Part shown: positions 27,070 to 35,515 of the stretch, one piece after another
How positions within the stretch are numbered: position 1 is the first letter of the stretch
Layout: each line of letters starts with the position of its first letter
NCBI RefSeq assembly: GCF_001721045.1
Contig: NZ_MDER01000032.1
Location: 1-64,000 of the forward strand
Length of the DNA: 64,000 bases
From: Paenibacillus nuruki
GTDB taxonomy: Bacteria > Bacillota > Bacilli > Paenibacillales > Paenibacillaceae
Direction of reading: 5' to 3'
Made by a program: the position numbers and the translations under genes
Notes under the pieces: generated by a model
Told to the model about the DNA's origin: nothing
What the model saw: the letters and a program-made list of their open reading frames with translations, nothing else
Database searches by the model: none

Positions 27070-28581
27070 ATGTCAATACGCTTAAGGCTGACGGTATGGT
27101 ACTCGGGGATACTGGCAGTGACTTTAATGCTTTTTAGTATAGCGATTTATGGATTTGTGTATTTCAATACGTATCAAGATTTACAGAATCGTCTGGTGGA
27201 TCAAATTAGCAAAACACAGATTATAGTGAGCGAAGTAAATAATGAGCAGATTGATGTGTTTTTATCACCGAAAGATCATGACCGTTTGGCAGACGCTGGC
27301 TTTCGGGTGAAGCTCAAAAATTACACCAATGGAATTAACAACAATATCAACGGTACTTTTTTGCAAGCTCCTGCTTCTAATAAAATACCTAACGAATTAA
27401 AGCAAATTCAATATAATGATCGTACCTACTTAGTCGCTTATGGTGGTATACCGTATGAAATCGATAATCAAACAAAAATGGTGGGCGTTTTAATGGTTGC
27501 GGCAGATATGACCGATGCTCGTCAGTTATTTGATGATCTGCGAGTGACGTTGATTGTAGGATCATTAGCGACATTGTTTATTGCGTTTACGTTAGGTCTA
27601 TTTCTAGCGCGCAAATCGATGGCTCCGATTGAAAAGGTTATTGATGCGGCGAGTCAGATTCAAAAAGGAAAAGATTTAAGTGTACGGATCGATTATGATG
27701 GACCTCATGATGAGATTGGTCAATTGATTAGTACGGTAAATGGAATGTTAGGCAGAACCGAAGTATTTTATAAAGACTTGGCAGAAGCTTATGCTGCTCA
27801 GCGCCGGTTTGTATCTGATGCGTCCCATGAGCTACGTACTCCATTAACTACGATTCGTGGTAATGTTGATTTGTTGCAAAAAGCATGGAATAAAAAGCCT
27901 CATGAAGCTCCTCATTTAGATGAAGAAAGTCTAAAGCAATTGTCGATGGAGTCGATTAACGATATTGCAGATGAATCCAAACGGATGAGTCGCCTTGTAA
28001 ATGATATGCTTTCGTTAGCTCGGGCTGATGCCGGGCAGACGATCGTGATGGAGAGCTTGCCTGCTGGCGCTCTTTTGGATGATGTGATGAGACGTGCACA
28101 GTTTATTCCTCACAAAGCAACATGGCAACCAGCGAACACTGTGGCTTTAGACGACTATCATATTTATGGCAACAAAGATTATTTGCAACAAATGTTGTTT
28201 ATTTTTATTGAGAATGCTTTTAAATACACCAAAGAGGGTACAGTATCTCTAGATACCGTGTTGTATCAGAATCAGATCGGGATTCGAATCAGCGATACCG
28301 GAATCGGTATGGATCAAGAAGAAGTGCCTCATATTTTTGAACGATTCTATCGAGCAGATGAATCGCGTGGAGTAACACCAGGAACAGGCTTGGGCTTATC
28401 TATAGCCAAATGGATTATTGATGAGCATGCGGGTTCTGTAGAAGTGGTCACCGCCAAAGGCAAAGGAACAACCTTTGTGATCTGGCTTCCACTGGCAGCT
28501 GTACCAGCCCAAAATAAAGCTGAACCTGTATTTGATGCAGAGCCTGAGACCGAGATTCCTGATCCCCCAAAACCAGAATAG
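27070..28581 (+). CDS. Membrane sensor histidine kinase
   Basis: A 503-residue EnvZ/PhoR-type kinase. Two membrane helices (about residues 10-30 and 158-178) enclose an extracellular sensor of about 125 residues. A HAMP linker follows, then the H-box RRFVSDASHELRTPLTTIRG, the N-box IENAFKYTKEG, and GTGLGLSIAK of the ATP lid. The C-terminal 30 residues are Pro/Glu-rich. Partner of the preceding regulator. The ligand is unknown. Confidence 0.9.
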   Translation: MSIRLRLTVWYSGILAVTLMLFSIAIYGFVYFNTYQDLQNRLVDQISKTQIIVSEVNNEQIDVFLSPKDHDRLADAGFRVKLKNYTNGINNNINGTFLQAPASNKIPNELKQIQYNDRTYLVAYGGIPYEIDNQTKMVGVLMVAADMTDARQLFDDLRVTLIVGSLATLFIAFTLGLFLARKSMAPIEKVIDAASQIQKGKDLSVRIDYDGPHDEIGQLISTVNGMLGRTEVFYKDLAEAYAAQRRFVSDASHELRTPLTTIRGNVDLLQKAWNKKPHEAPHLDEESLKQLSMESINDIADESKRMSRLVNDMLSLARADAGQTIVMESLPAGALLDDVMRRAQFIPHKATWQPANTVALDDYHIYGNKDYLQQMLFIFIENAFKYTKEGTVSLDTVLYQNQIGIRISDTGIGMDQEEVPHIFERFYRADESRGVTPGTGLGLSIAKWIIDEHAGSVEVVTAKGKGTTFVIWLPLAAVPAQNKAEPVFDAEPETEIPDPPKPE

Positions 28582-28587
28582 ACAACA

Positions 28588-28637
28588 GGTAGCAAACAAT
28601 AGTAGCTTTTTGTGACTGTGTTTGCTACTTTCCTTTC
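28588..28637 (+). terminator. Probable terminator after the kinase gene
   Basis: GTAGCAAACA (28589-28598) pairs with TGTTTGCTAC (28619-28628), followed by a T-rich stretch. Confidence 0.55.
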
Positions 28638-28723
28638 CCGTGCCCTATCAAATGGGTTATAATGAAGTTGCTATTGCTTCTTTTGCAAGTTAAGCCAACC
28701 CTAGAAAGCAGGTGTACCCCTTC

Positions 28724-29698
28724 ATGGAAATTGTAAAGATTGCGCCGCGTGGGTATTGTTATGGTGTAGTAGATGCTATGGTACTTGCTCAGCAAGCTGC
28801 CAAGAACCTTGACTTACCACGGCCTATTTATATACTCGGTATGATTGTGCATAACAGTCATGTCACTCAATCGTTTGAAGATCAAGGTATTATTACTTTA
28901 GATGGACCGAATCGTGTAGAAATTCTAGAGCAAGTTGAAAGTGGAACAGTAATTTTCACCGCTCATGGCGTTTCTCCTGAAGTTCGCCGTCTGGCTCGTG
29001 AAAAAGGATTAACTACTGTAGATGCAACATGCCCTGACGTTACACGTACGCATGATCTGATCCGTGATAAAGCAAGCGAGGGTTATCAGATTATCTATAT
29101 CGGTAAAAAAGGTCATCCTGAACCTGAAGGTGCGATTGGTGTTGCACCGGATCAAGTTCATTTGATTGAAAAAGAAGAAGAGATTGATCATTTAGAGATT
29201 CCAGCAGGCAAAATTGTGATTACCAATCAGACCACAATGAGCCAATGGGATATTCGTTTGATTATGAAAAATCTTCTGGAGAAATTCCCGGGAGCAGAAG
29301 TGCACAATGAGATTTGCTTAGCGACTCAGGTTCGCCAAGAAGCGGTAGCTGAACAAGCCGGCCAAGCAGAGCTTGTAATCGTTGTAGGTGACCCACGTAG
29401 TAATAACTCTAACCGTCTAGCACAGGTATCTGAAGAAATCGCAGGCGTTACTGCTTATCGTATCTCTGATATCACAGAGCTCAAACGTGAATGGTTAATT
29501 GGTAAAAGTAGAGTGGCTGTTACAGCAGGTGCATCGACGCCAACTCCGATCACCAAAGAAGTGATTAACTATTTAGAGAAGTATGATAACGATGACGAAT
29601 CCACATGGGAAATGGTAAGAACTGTAGATCCTAAACGTTTGTTACCACCTGTACGTGAGAAAAAAGGCAGAACAACCAACCAACCTGTCCGCCACTGA
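28724..29698 (+). CDS. ispH: 4-Hydroxy-3-methylbut-2-enyl diphosphate reductase (IspH/LytB)
   Basis: A 324-residue IspH, the last enzyme of the MEP isoprenoid pathway, making IPP and DMAPP with a 4Fe-4S cluster. Cluster Cys residues are visible in [21 protein letters not shown] and NEICLATQ. The conserved His residues of MIVHNSHV and FTAHGVSP, and the SNNSNRL segment, bind the diphosphate. The GTG at 28712 lies inside the RBS; ATG 28724 ([12 protein letters not shown]) matches the usual N-terminus. The C-terminal tail of about 30 residues is basic and slightly longer than the minimal enzyme. Confidence 0.95.
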   Translation: MEIVKIAPRGYCYGVVDAMVLAQQAAKNLDLPRPIYILGMIVHNSHVTQSFEDQGIITLDGPNRVEILEQVESGTVIFTAHGVSPEVRRLAREKGLTTVDATCPDVTRTHDLIRDKASEGYQIIYIGKKGHPEPEGAIGVAPDQVHLIEKEEEIDHLEIPAGKIVITNQTTMSQWDIRLIMKNLLEKFPGAEVHNEICLATQVRQEAVAEQAGQAELVIVVGDPRSNNSNRLAQVSEEIAGVTAYRISDITELKREWLIGKSRVAVTAGASTPTPITKEVINYLEKYDNDDESTWEMVRTVDPKRLLPPVREKKGRTTNQPVRH

Positions 29699-29723
29699 TG
29701 GACACTGTCCACGAATAGATATA

Positions 29724-29768
29724 CAAAAAGTGCCTAACCCTTGATGGGAAAGGCACTTTTTATTTTTT
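29724..29768 (+). terminator. Terminator after ispH
   Basis: AAAAAGTGCCT pairs with AGGCACTTTTT, followed by T-rich DNA. Confidence 0.85.
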
Positions 29769-29812
29769 TATTCTTTATACTATGCGTACAAGATTTTGTA
29801 CTATGACACTGC

Positions 29813-29841
29813 TTGACATGTCTTATAGAGTGCTGTATATT
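29813..29841 (+). promoter_or_regulatory. Probable sigma-A promoter of the DAHP synthase gene
   Basis: TTGACA (29813-29818) and TATATT (29836-29841) with a 17-base spacer, about 150 bases before the ATG. Confidence 0.55.
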
Positions 29842-29988
29842 TACTTTAGTGATTAAAAGCTTAAAAGCGAACAAGCGTCTAAGTGATGATGCAAAATACA
29901 AATAAATATCTCATATTTCAGTCATTTTATATAGTTGTCTATTTAGGTGTATATCATCACCAACCACACAATGAGAGGAAGATCAAAT

Positions 29989-31053
29989 ATGATCGTTATC
30001 GTATCGAACCAAACACCGCAGGAGCAAGTAAAAGAGATTACCAACGTGATTGAACAAGCAGGATTACAAGCACACATTTCTCGTGGAGCAGATCATACTG
30101 TAATCGGACTTATTGGAACAGCTGAGCCTCGATTAATGGAACATTTAGAGCAGATGAAAGGTGTAGACAAAGTAATGAAAATTTCCAAATCCTACAAATT
30201 AGCCAGTCGTGACTTCCATCCTGAAAATACAGTTATCCAAATTGGAGATGTATCGATTGGTGGCGGAGAACTCGTCGTTATGGGCGGTCCTTGTGCAGTG
30301 GAATCCGCAGAACAGATTGATGAGATTGCTCGTCTAGTCAAAGCGGCAGGTGGACAGGTATTACGCGGGGGAGCATTTAAGCCTCGTACAGGACCATATA
30401 GCTTCCAAGGTGTAGGTGTTGAAGGATTGATTATGATGGCAGAAGCAGGGAAGAAACATGGACTGCTGACGATTACAGAAGTCATGACACCAGAGTATGT
30501 TGATATCTGCGGACAATACGCTGATATTTTGCAAGTAGGTACTCGTAATATGCAGAACTTTGATTTGTTGCGCAAATTAGGAGAAAGCCGGAAGCCTGTA
30601 TTGCTCAAACGTGGATTCAGTTCGACGTACGATGAATTTTTGAATGCGGCTGAATACATTCTAGCAGGTGGTAATCCTAATGTAATGCTCTGTGAACGTG
30701 GTATTCGTACGTTTGAGACGTACACTCGTAACACGCTTGATCTATCGGCTATTCCTGTTTTACAACAATTGAGCCACTTACCTGTGATTTCAGATCCAAG
30801 TCATGGTACAGGCCGTCGTGAACTGGTAGAGCCTATGACCAAAGCTTCAGTAGCAGCAGGTGCAGATGGTCTGATTATCGAAATGCATACCGATCCAGAT
30901 AACTCGATGACTGGTGATGGTGTTCAATCTTTATTTCCGGATCAATTTGCCAAATTATTGCGAGAGCTAGAACAGTTATCTCCGCTTTTGGGGAAAACAT
31001 TTGCTACAGCTAAAGCACCAGCGGCGTTTTTTGAATCCTCTGTGCAAGTATAG
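29989..31053 (+). CDS. aroF: 3-Deoxy-7-phosphoheptulonate synthase (DAHP synthase, AroAI-beta type)
   Basis: A 354-residue enzyme for the first shikimate step (PEP plus erythrose 4-phosphate). The N-terminal ~70 residues form the ferredoxin-like (ACT-type) regulatory domain seen in T. maritima-type DAHP synthase. The catalytic barrel has GGPCAVES, LRGGAFKPRTGPYSFQG, LLKRGFSSTYDEFL, SDPSHGTGRR and EMHTDPDNS, which hold the PEP and metal ligands. AGAGGAA eight bases before ATG 29989 fixes the start. The leading domain would permit feedback inhibition by an aromatic amino acid or pathway product. Single gene with its own terminator. Confidence 0.94.
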   Translation: MIVIVSNQTPQEQVKEITNVIEQAGLQAHISRGADHTVIGLIGTAEPRLMEHLEQMKGVDKVMKISKSYKLASRDFHPENTVIQIGDVSIGGGELVVMGGPCAVESAEQIDEIARLVKAAGGQVLRGGAFKPRTGPYSFQGVGVEGLIMMAEAGKKHGLLTITEVMTPEYVDICGQYADILQVGTRNMQNFDLLRKLGESRKPVLLKRGFSSTYDEFLNAAEYILAGGNPNVMLCERGIRTFETYTRNTLDLSAIPVLQQLSHLPVISDPSHGTGRRELVEPMTKASVAAGADGLIIEMHTDPDNSMTGDGVQSLFPDQFAKLLRELEQLSPLLGKTFATAKAPAAFFESSVQV

Positions 31054-31206
31054 TATATTTAAATTAACCGAATATTATTTAAAAATGAGTTGATTTGAAT
31101 AAGGATACGTCTGCATAAAAGTAAAAATGGCTTTTAAATAAAATACCTGATTTTCATGTTAGGTATGGCTGGAATATACTGCTAATTTAGAAAATGATGT
31201 AAGGTT

Positions 31207-31268
31207 TAAAAAACAGCTCACTCATTCCGATTTTTAATTGACGGATTGACGAGCTGTTTTCTTTTTTG
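31207..31268 (+). terminator. Terminator after the DAHP synthase gene
   Basis: AAAACAGCTC (31210-31219) pairs with GAGCTGTTTT (31251-31260) at the base of a longer hairpin with a second inner stem (CATTCCG region against CGGATTG), then CTTTTTT. Confidence 0.75.
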
Positions 31269-31325
31269 GTAAGCTATGAGTGTAAGCATATCTTACATAA
31301 ATTTTAGAGATATGTAAAAAGGCTA

Positions 31326-31355
31326 TTGACGATGTAAGGTTTTACGATTTATAAT
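31326..31355 (+). promoter_or_regulatory. Putative promoter of glnA
   Basis: TTGACG (31326-31331) and TATAAT (31350-31355) with an 18-base spacer, about 85 bases before the glnA ATG. A TTACAT...ATGTAA inverted repeat lies just upstream, but it is not a GlnR/TnrA-type site as written. Confidence 0.5.
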
Positions 31356-31438
31356 GACGACAGAAAAAAAATCGAGAGAATGAACATTCGACATCGAAAA
31401 AGAGTGTAATGTTCGGAAATTTGGGGAGGAAAGTACAA

Positions 31439-32863
31439 ATGGCGGTAGAAAACGTATTGAAGCTTGCACAAGAAAACAACATTGAGTGGTTTGATTTTCG
31501 TTTCGTGGATTTGTCTGGTCGTGCTCACCATATCTCATTGCCAGCTAGTGAAGTGGATGAGGATACTTTTGTAAATGGTGTTGCGTTTGATGGTTCTTCA
31601 ATTCCTGGGTTCCGCGGTATTGAGGAGTCTGATATGGTTATGATGCCAGATCCGGAGTCCGTATTTATCGACGCTTTTACTGCTCATCCAACGTTGAACA
31701 TTATGTGCAATATCTTCACCCCGGACGGCGAGCGTTATGAACGCGATCCGCGTGGTATTGCAGAGAAAGCTGAAGAATATCTGCAAACAAGCGGTGTAGG
31801 AACAGCAGCATTTTTTGCTCCTGAATCTGAGTTCTTTATCTTTGACGATGTACGCTACCAAAGCGATGTGAATGTATCCTCTTACTCCGTTGATTCTAAC
31901 GAAGCATTCTGGAACACGAACCGCAAAGAAGATGGCGGTAACCTTGGTTTCAAAATCCGTAAAAAAGGCGGATATGTTCCAGTAGCTCCTGTCGATTCTC
32001 AACAAGATATTCGTAGCGAAATGTGTCGTTTGCTTGAAGAAGCAGGACTTCGCATTGAACGTCATCACCATGAAGTAGCTACGGCTGGACAAGCAGAGAT
32101 TAACTTCCGTTTTGACACATTGAAATTAACAGCTGATAACTTAATGAAATACAAATATATCGTGCATAACACAGCACAACAATATGGCAAAACAGCAACG
32201 TTTATGCCTAAACCTTTGTTCGGTGATAACGGTAGCGGTATGCACGTTCACCAATCTATTTTCGATGGTGATACTCCTTTGTTCTACGAAAAAGGTGCTT
32301 ACGCAAACTTGAGTGAAATGGCATTGCATTATTTGGGCGGTATCTTGTACCACGCTCCAGCATTGATCGCATTGACTAACCCAAGTACTAACTCTTTCAA
32401 ACGTCTTGTACCTGGTTATGAAGCACCGGTTAACTTGGTATTCTCGAAAGGTAACCGTTCAGCAGCAGTTCGTATTCCTATTGCATCTGTAACACCTAAA
32501 GGTTGTCGTATCGAATTCCGTACACCAGATTCTACAGCTAACCCTTACCTTGCGTTCTCTGCAATGTTGATGGCTGGTCTTGATGGTATCAAGAAAAAAA
32601 TGGATCCTCGTGAATTAGGATATGGTCCTTTTGACAAAAATATTTATGAATTGCCAGAAGAAGAAAAAGAAGGTATCCGTAGTGTTCCAGCATCATTGGA
32701 AGAAGCTTTGGATGAGTTGGAAAAAGACTTTGACTTCTTGCTTGAAGGCGATGTATTTACAAAAGACTTTATCCAAAACTATATTTCATTCAAACGTGCA
32801 GAAGCGAAAGACGTTGCAATTCGTGTACATCCACACGAGTTCAGCTTGTACTACGATTGCTAA
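31439..32863 (+). CDS. glnA: Glutamine synthetase, GSI-beta type
   Basis: A 474-residue type I glutamine synthetase making glutamine from glutamate, ammonia and ATP. Signatures: VAFDGSSIPGFRGIEESDM, catalytic Glu residues in PESEFFIF, KPLFGDNGSGMHVHQS and VPGYEAPVNL. The C-terminal part, KNIYELPEEEKEG, has Tyr403 where the adenylylation Tyr of enterobacterial GSI-beta enzymes lies, and the 25-residue insertion before KKGGYVPV plus the EFSLYYDC ending also match GSI-beta. Normal Bacillus GlnA is GSI-alpha (about 444 residues, no such site). ATG 31439 follows GGGGAGGA. Single gene, no glnR beside it. Confidence 0.95.
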   Translation: MAVENVLKLAQENNIEWFDFRFVDLSGRAHHISLPASEVDEDTFVNGVAFDGSSIPGFRGIEESDMVMMPDPESVFIDAFTAHPTLNIMCNIFTPDGERYERDPRGIAEKAEEYLQTSGVGTAAFFAPESEFFIFDDVRYQSDVNVSSYSVDSNEAFWNTNRKEDGGNLGFKIRKKGGYVPVAPVDSQQDIRSEMCRLLEEAGLRIERHHHEVATAGQAEINFRFDTLKLTADNLMKYKYIVHNTAQQYGKTATFMPKPLFGDNGSGMHVHQSIFDGDTPLFYEKGAYANLSEMALHYLGGILYHAPALIALTNPSTNSFKRLVPGYEAPVNLVFSKGNRSAAVRIPIASVTPKGCRIEFRTPDSTANPYLAFSAMLMAGLDGIKKKMDPRELGYGPFDKNIYELPEEEKEGIRSVPASLEEALDELEKDFDFLLEGDVFTKDFIQNYISFKRAEAKDVAIRVHPHEFSLYYDC

Positions 32864-32905
32864 TTATTACTTATTTCTAAAGGTAGATCGTAGAGATAAT
32901 GTAAT

Positions 32906-32942
32906 CAAAATCCTCCGGAACATCTTTTCCGGAGGATTTTTA
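32906..32942 (+). terminator. Terminator after glnA
   Basis: AAAATCCTCCGGAA and TTCCGGAGGATTTTT form a near-perfect 13-14-bp stem with a short loop and T-run. Confidence 0.9.
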
Positions 32943-33086
32943 TATGAGTTCAAAAATAAAACGATTACATTCCTGTTTGTTCACAGAATTGGGTTCAACT
33001 CACAATTTCAAGTGACAAAAGACACTTGATCACCCCTAGAATAGCTGATATCATAGCGATAATCATTTAGCACAAACCTAACATAC

Positions 33087-33179
33087 CAGCGCTTGGCACC
33101 ATAAGCGCGACCCGTAAAATGAGAAAATGATTTTTGCAAAGCAAAATATCTGACAACCAGCGCTTGGCACCATAAGCGC
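33087..33179. repeat. Hairpin repeat array, locus 2: A-B-A upstream of serC
   Basis: Two copies of element A (GCGCTTGGCACCATAAGCGC) at 33089-33108 and 33160-33179, with one element B (GATTTTTGCAAAGCAAAATA plus TC) at 33129-33150 between them. The period is 71 bp. Both A copies are identical to the main form at locus 1. The B arms are preserved but its loop is changed, and the linker differs in length and sequence. This is what would be expected if the hairpins, not the linkers, are under selection. The array ends 27 bases before the serC ribosome binding site. Confidence 0.93.
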
Positions 33180-33216
33180 AAAGTGAAATGTTGAAATTGA
33201 AAGGGTGGAGAACAAC

Positions 33217-34305
33217 ATGACAAAAAGAGCGTACAATTTTAATGCTGGACCGGCTGCATTGCCTTTAGAAGTATTAGAGCGTGCACAAAAAGAATTTGTG
33301 GATTATCAAAATACAGGAATGTCTATTATGGAGATGTCACATCGTGGCGCAGTATATGAAAAGGTACATAGCGAAGCTCAGGATCGTCTGTTGTCCTTAC
33401 TAGGCAACCCGGAAGGTTATAAGGTACTATTTTTACAAGGAGGCGCTAGCACTCAATTTGCTATGATTCCGATGAATCTATTAGCTGAAGGCCAAACAGC
33501 AAGTTTTGTAGCTACAGGCAGTTGGGCAAGCAAAGCATTAAGCGAAGCGAAGTTGGTCGGTGATACAACCGTTGTGGCTTCTTCAGAAGCAGATAAGTAT
33601 ATGAAGCTTCCTGATCTGTCTCAATTGGATCTGCCAGCAAATACCGCTTATGTGCATGTGACTTCGAATGAGACGATTGAAGGCGTACAATTTACAGAGT
33701 TCCCGGATACAGGAGATATTCCTTTAGTAGTAGATATGTCGAGTGATATTCTAAGTCGTCCATTGGATATGAGCAAATTCGATATGATCTATGCAGGCGC
33801 ACAGAAGAATCTAGGGCCATCAGGAGTAACCGTAATTATTGCGAAAGAAGAATTAATTACAGAATCTCCTAAGCATATTCCATCGATATTCCGTTACAGC
33901 ACGCATACCAAAAATAATTCGCTATACAATACACCGCCTGCTTTTTCGATATATATGGTAAATGAAGTCTTAAAATGGATTCAAGAAAAAGGCGGACTTG
34001 AAGGTATTCAGCGCGAAAATGAAGCAAAAGCAACACTGATCTATGATGCGATTGATAACAGTAATGGTTTTTACAAAGGGGCGGCTGAACTTGAAAGTCG
34101 TTCGATCATGAACGTTACATTCCGTCTAGCATCAGAAGAATTGGAAAAAGCATTTGTTAAAGCTTCGGAAGAAGCAGGATTTATTGGTTTGAAAGGTCAC
34201 CGTAGTGTAGGTGGTCTACGTGCTTCGATCTATAATGCTGTTCCTTATGAAAGCTGTAATGCTCTGGTCGAATTTATGAAGGAATTTCAGAGTAAAAATG
34301 GCTGA
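33217..34305 (+). CDS. serC: Phosphoserine aminotransferase
   Basis: A 362-residue class V PLP aminotransferase converting 3-phosphohydroxypyruvate and glutamate to phosphoserine, the second step of serine synthesis (it also acts in some B6 pathways). Signatures: NFNAGPAALPLEVLERAQ, MSHRG, LQGGASTQFA, PLD-linked GAQKNLGPSG with the PLP Lys, and GHRSVGGLRAS. GGAG (33207-33210) sets ATG 33217; the 12-base upstream extension overlaps the RBS. Its promoter region carries the second hairpin repeat array. Terminated at 34322-34350. Confidence 0.95.
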   Translation: MTKRAYNFNAGPAALPLEVLERAQKEFVDYQNTGMSIMEMSHRGAVYEKVHSEAQDRLLSLLGNPEGYKVLFLQGGASTQFAMIPMNLLAEGQTASFVATGSWASKALSEAKLVGDTTVVASSEADKYMKLPDLSQLDLPANTAYVHVTSNETIEGVQFTEFPDTGDIPLVVDMSSDILSRPLDMSKFDMIYAGAQKNLGPSGVTVIIAKEELITESPKHIPSIFRYSTHTKNNSLYNTPPAFSIYMVNEVLKWIQEKGGLEGIQRENEAKATLIYDAIDNSNGFYKGAAELESRSIMNVTFRLASEELEKAFVKASEEAGFIGLKGHRSVGGLRASIYNAVPYESCNALVEFMKEFQSKNG

Positions 34306-34321
34306 ATGTACTAAGGAATGA

Positions 34322-34350
34322 CAGCCTTCCCCTCTGGGAAGGCTTTTTTA
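34322..34350 (+). terminator. Terminator after serC
   Basis: AGCCTTCCC and GGGAAGGCT form a tight 9-bp stem with a 4-base loop, followed by TTTTT. Confidence 0.9.
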
Positions 34351-34444
34351 AAAAAAATTTCCAATTATTTTTGTCAAAAGCTGTCGCATTTTACCGAAAT
34401 CGGTTATAATCAAAAAGAACTATATAAAAGGTGGAAATAAACCT

Positions 34445-34909
34445 ATGGCACTACACATTGTACTCGTTGAACCTGAAATCCCGGCAAACACCGGCAATAT
34501 TGCTAGAACATGCGCAGCTACAGGAACGCATCTGCATCTTGTACGTCCTTTAGGCTTCAAAACGGACGATTCTACACTGAAAAGAGCAGGTCTCGATTAC
34601 TGGCATGCAGTCAATGTTGAATATCATGATTCTTTCGAAGAGGTTCAAAAGACCTACTCGGATCACCGTTTCTTCTATGCAACAACTAAAGTGAAAAATA
34701 GATACACTGATTTTCAATTTCAAGACGGTGACTTTTTTGTATTTGGTAAAGAAACAAAGGGATTACCACCTGAATTAATTGCAGCTAATGCAGATACAGC
34801 TATGCGTCTGCCGATGTCAGACGATGTACGTTCGTTGAATCTTTCGAATTCAGCAGCCATCGTTGTATATGAAGCGCTACGTCAGCTTAACTTTTTGCAT
34901 TTGGATTAA
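34445..34909 (+). CDS. trmL: tRNA (cytidine(34)-2'-O)-methyltransferase TrmL
   Basis: A 154-residue SPOUT/TrmH-family methyltransferase that methylates the wobble ribose (C34/cmnm5U34) of tRNA-Leu isoacceptors. Characteristic segments: VLVEPEIPANTGNIARTCAA, RPLGFKTDD, FVFGKETKGLPPEL, MRLPMSDDVRSLNLSNSAAI, the last containing the SAM-binding knot loop. Length is normal. AAAGGTGG (34430-34437) lies seven bases before the ATG. Single gene. Confidence 0.93.
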   Translation: MALHIVLVEPEIPANTGNIARTCAATGTHLHLVRPLGFKTDDSTLKRAGLDYWHAVNVEYHDSFEEVQKTYSDHRFFYATTKVKNRYTDFQFQDGDFFVFGKETKGLPPELIAANADTAMRLPMSDDVRSLNLSNSAAIVVYEALRQLNFLHLD

Positions 34910-35104
34910 TAGCATTTCATAACTCTGTATCAAAATTTTGGTAAGAATTAATAAAAGTTAGCAGGATTAAAGAAGTAAGTGGAGAAATAAATGAAAGTAA
35001 TAAAGTATAGTGAATATATAGCTGATATTCCAAATTTTATAATCACTTATTGTCTTCACTACTTTAATCCACAAAGTATAAATATTAGCGAGGTGTATAT
35101 TAGT

Positions 35105-35359
35105 ATGAAACCAGCAGGCGTTGTACGTAAAGTCGATCAACTTGGAAGAATTGTATTACCGAAGTCGTTGCGTAAAAGATACCAAATGAATGAAGGAGAT
35201 CCTGTAGAGATTTTGGTACAGGGCGACCATATTATTTTGGAAAGATATCGCCCGAAATGTGTTTTCTGTGGATCTATGGAAGAAGTAGGCGAATTCAAAG
35301 AACGTTATGTATGTGCTCAATGTATGGAAGAAATGAATTTAATTCCTAAAAATGCTTAA
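35105..35359 (+). CDS. AbrB/SpoVT-like regulator with C-terminal CxxC pairs
   Basis: An 84-residue protein. The first ~50 residues are an AbrB/SpoVT swapped-hairpin DNA-binding domain (GVVRKVDQLGRIVLPKSLRK). The C-terminus has CVFC...CAQC, a Zn-ribbon-like pair of CxxC motifs about 14 residues apart, instead of the longer AbrB dimerisation domain. GAGGTG nine bases before ATG 35105 gives a normal start (MKPAGVVRKVDQ). The frame continues upstream to ATG 34991 with a GTGGAG RBS, adding 38 residues that look non-coding; this is noted in the findings. Likely a transition-state or developmental regulator. Confidence 0.85.
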   Translation: MKPAGVVRKVDQLGRIVLPKSLRKRYQMNEGDPVEILVQGDHIILERYRPKCVFCGSMEEVGEFKERYVCAQCMEEMNLIPKNA

Positions 35360-35426
35360 TTTAATTAATAAAAGACATTTTAGATAAAAGAAACTTGTTT
35401 GTAGTCTCTTTATAAAATGGGCAATC

Positions 35427-35472
35427 AAAAAGAACCTTCCGGCACTGTATAGTGCCGGAAGGTTCTTTTTTG
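35427..35472. terminator. Bidirectional terminator between AbrB-like and NAGPA genes
   Basis: AAAAAGAACCTTCCGGCACT pairs with AGTGCCGGAAGGTTCTTTTT, a long near-perfect stem with A- and T-runs at both ends, serving the convergent genes. Confidence 0.9.
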
Positions 35473-35515
35473 TCGTTCTTTATAGTATTTGTGGATGAAC
35501 TAACTTGTTAGCACA

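Noticed and set aside
31290-31345. GlnR/TnrA box upstream of glnA
   Set aside because: The TTACAT...ATGTAA arms are in the reverse order of the TGTNA-N7-TNACA consensus.
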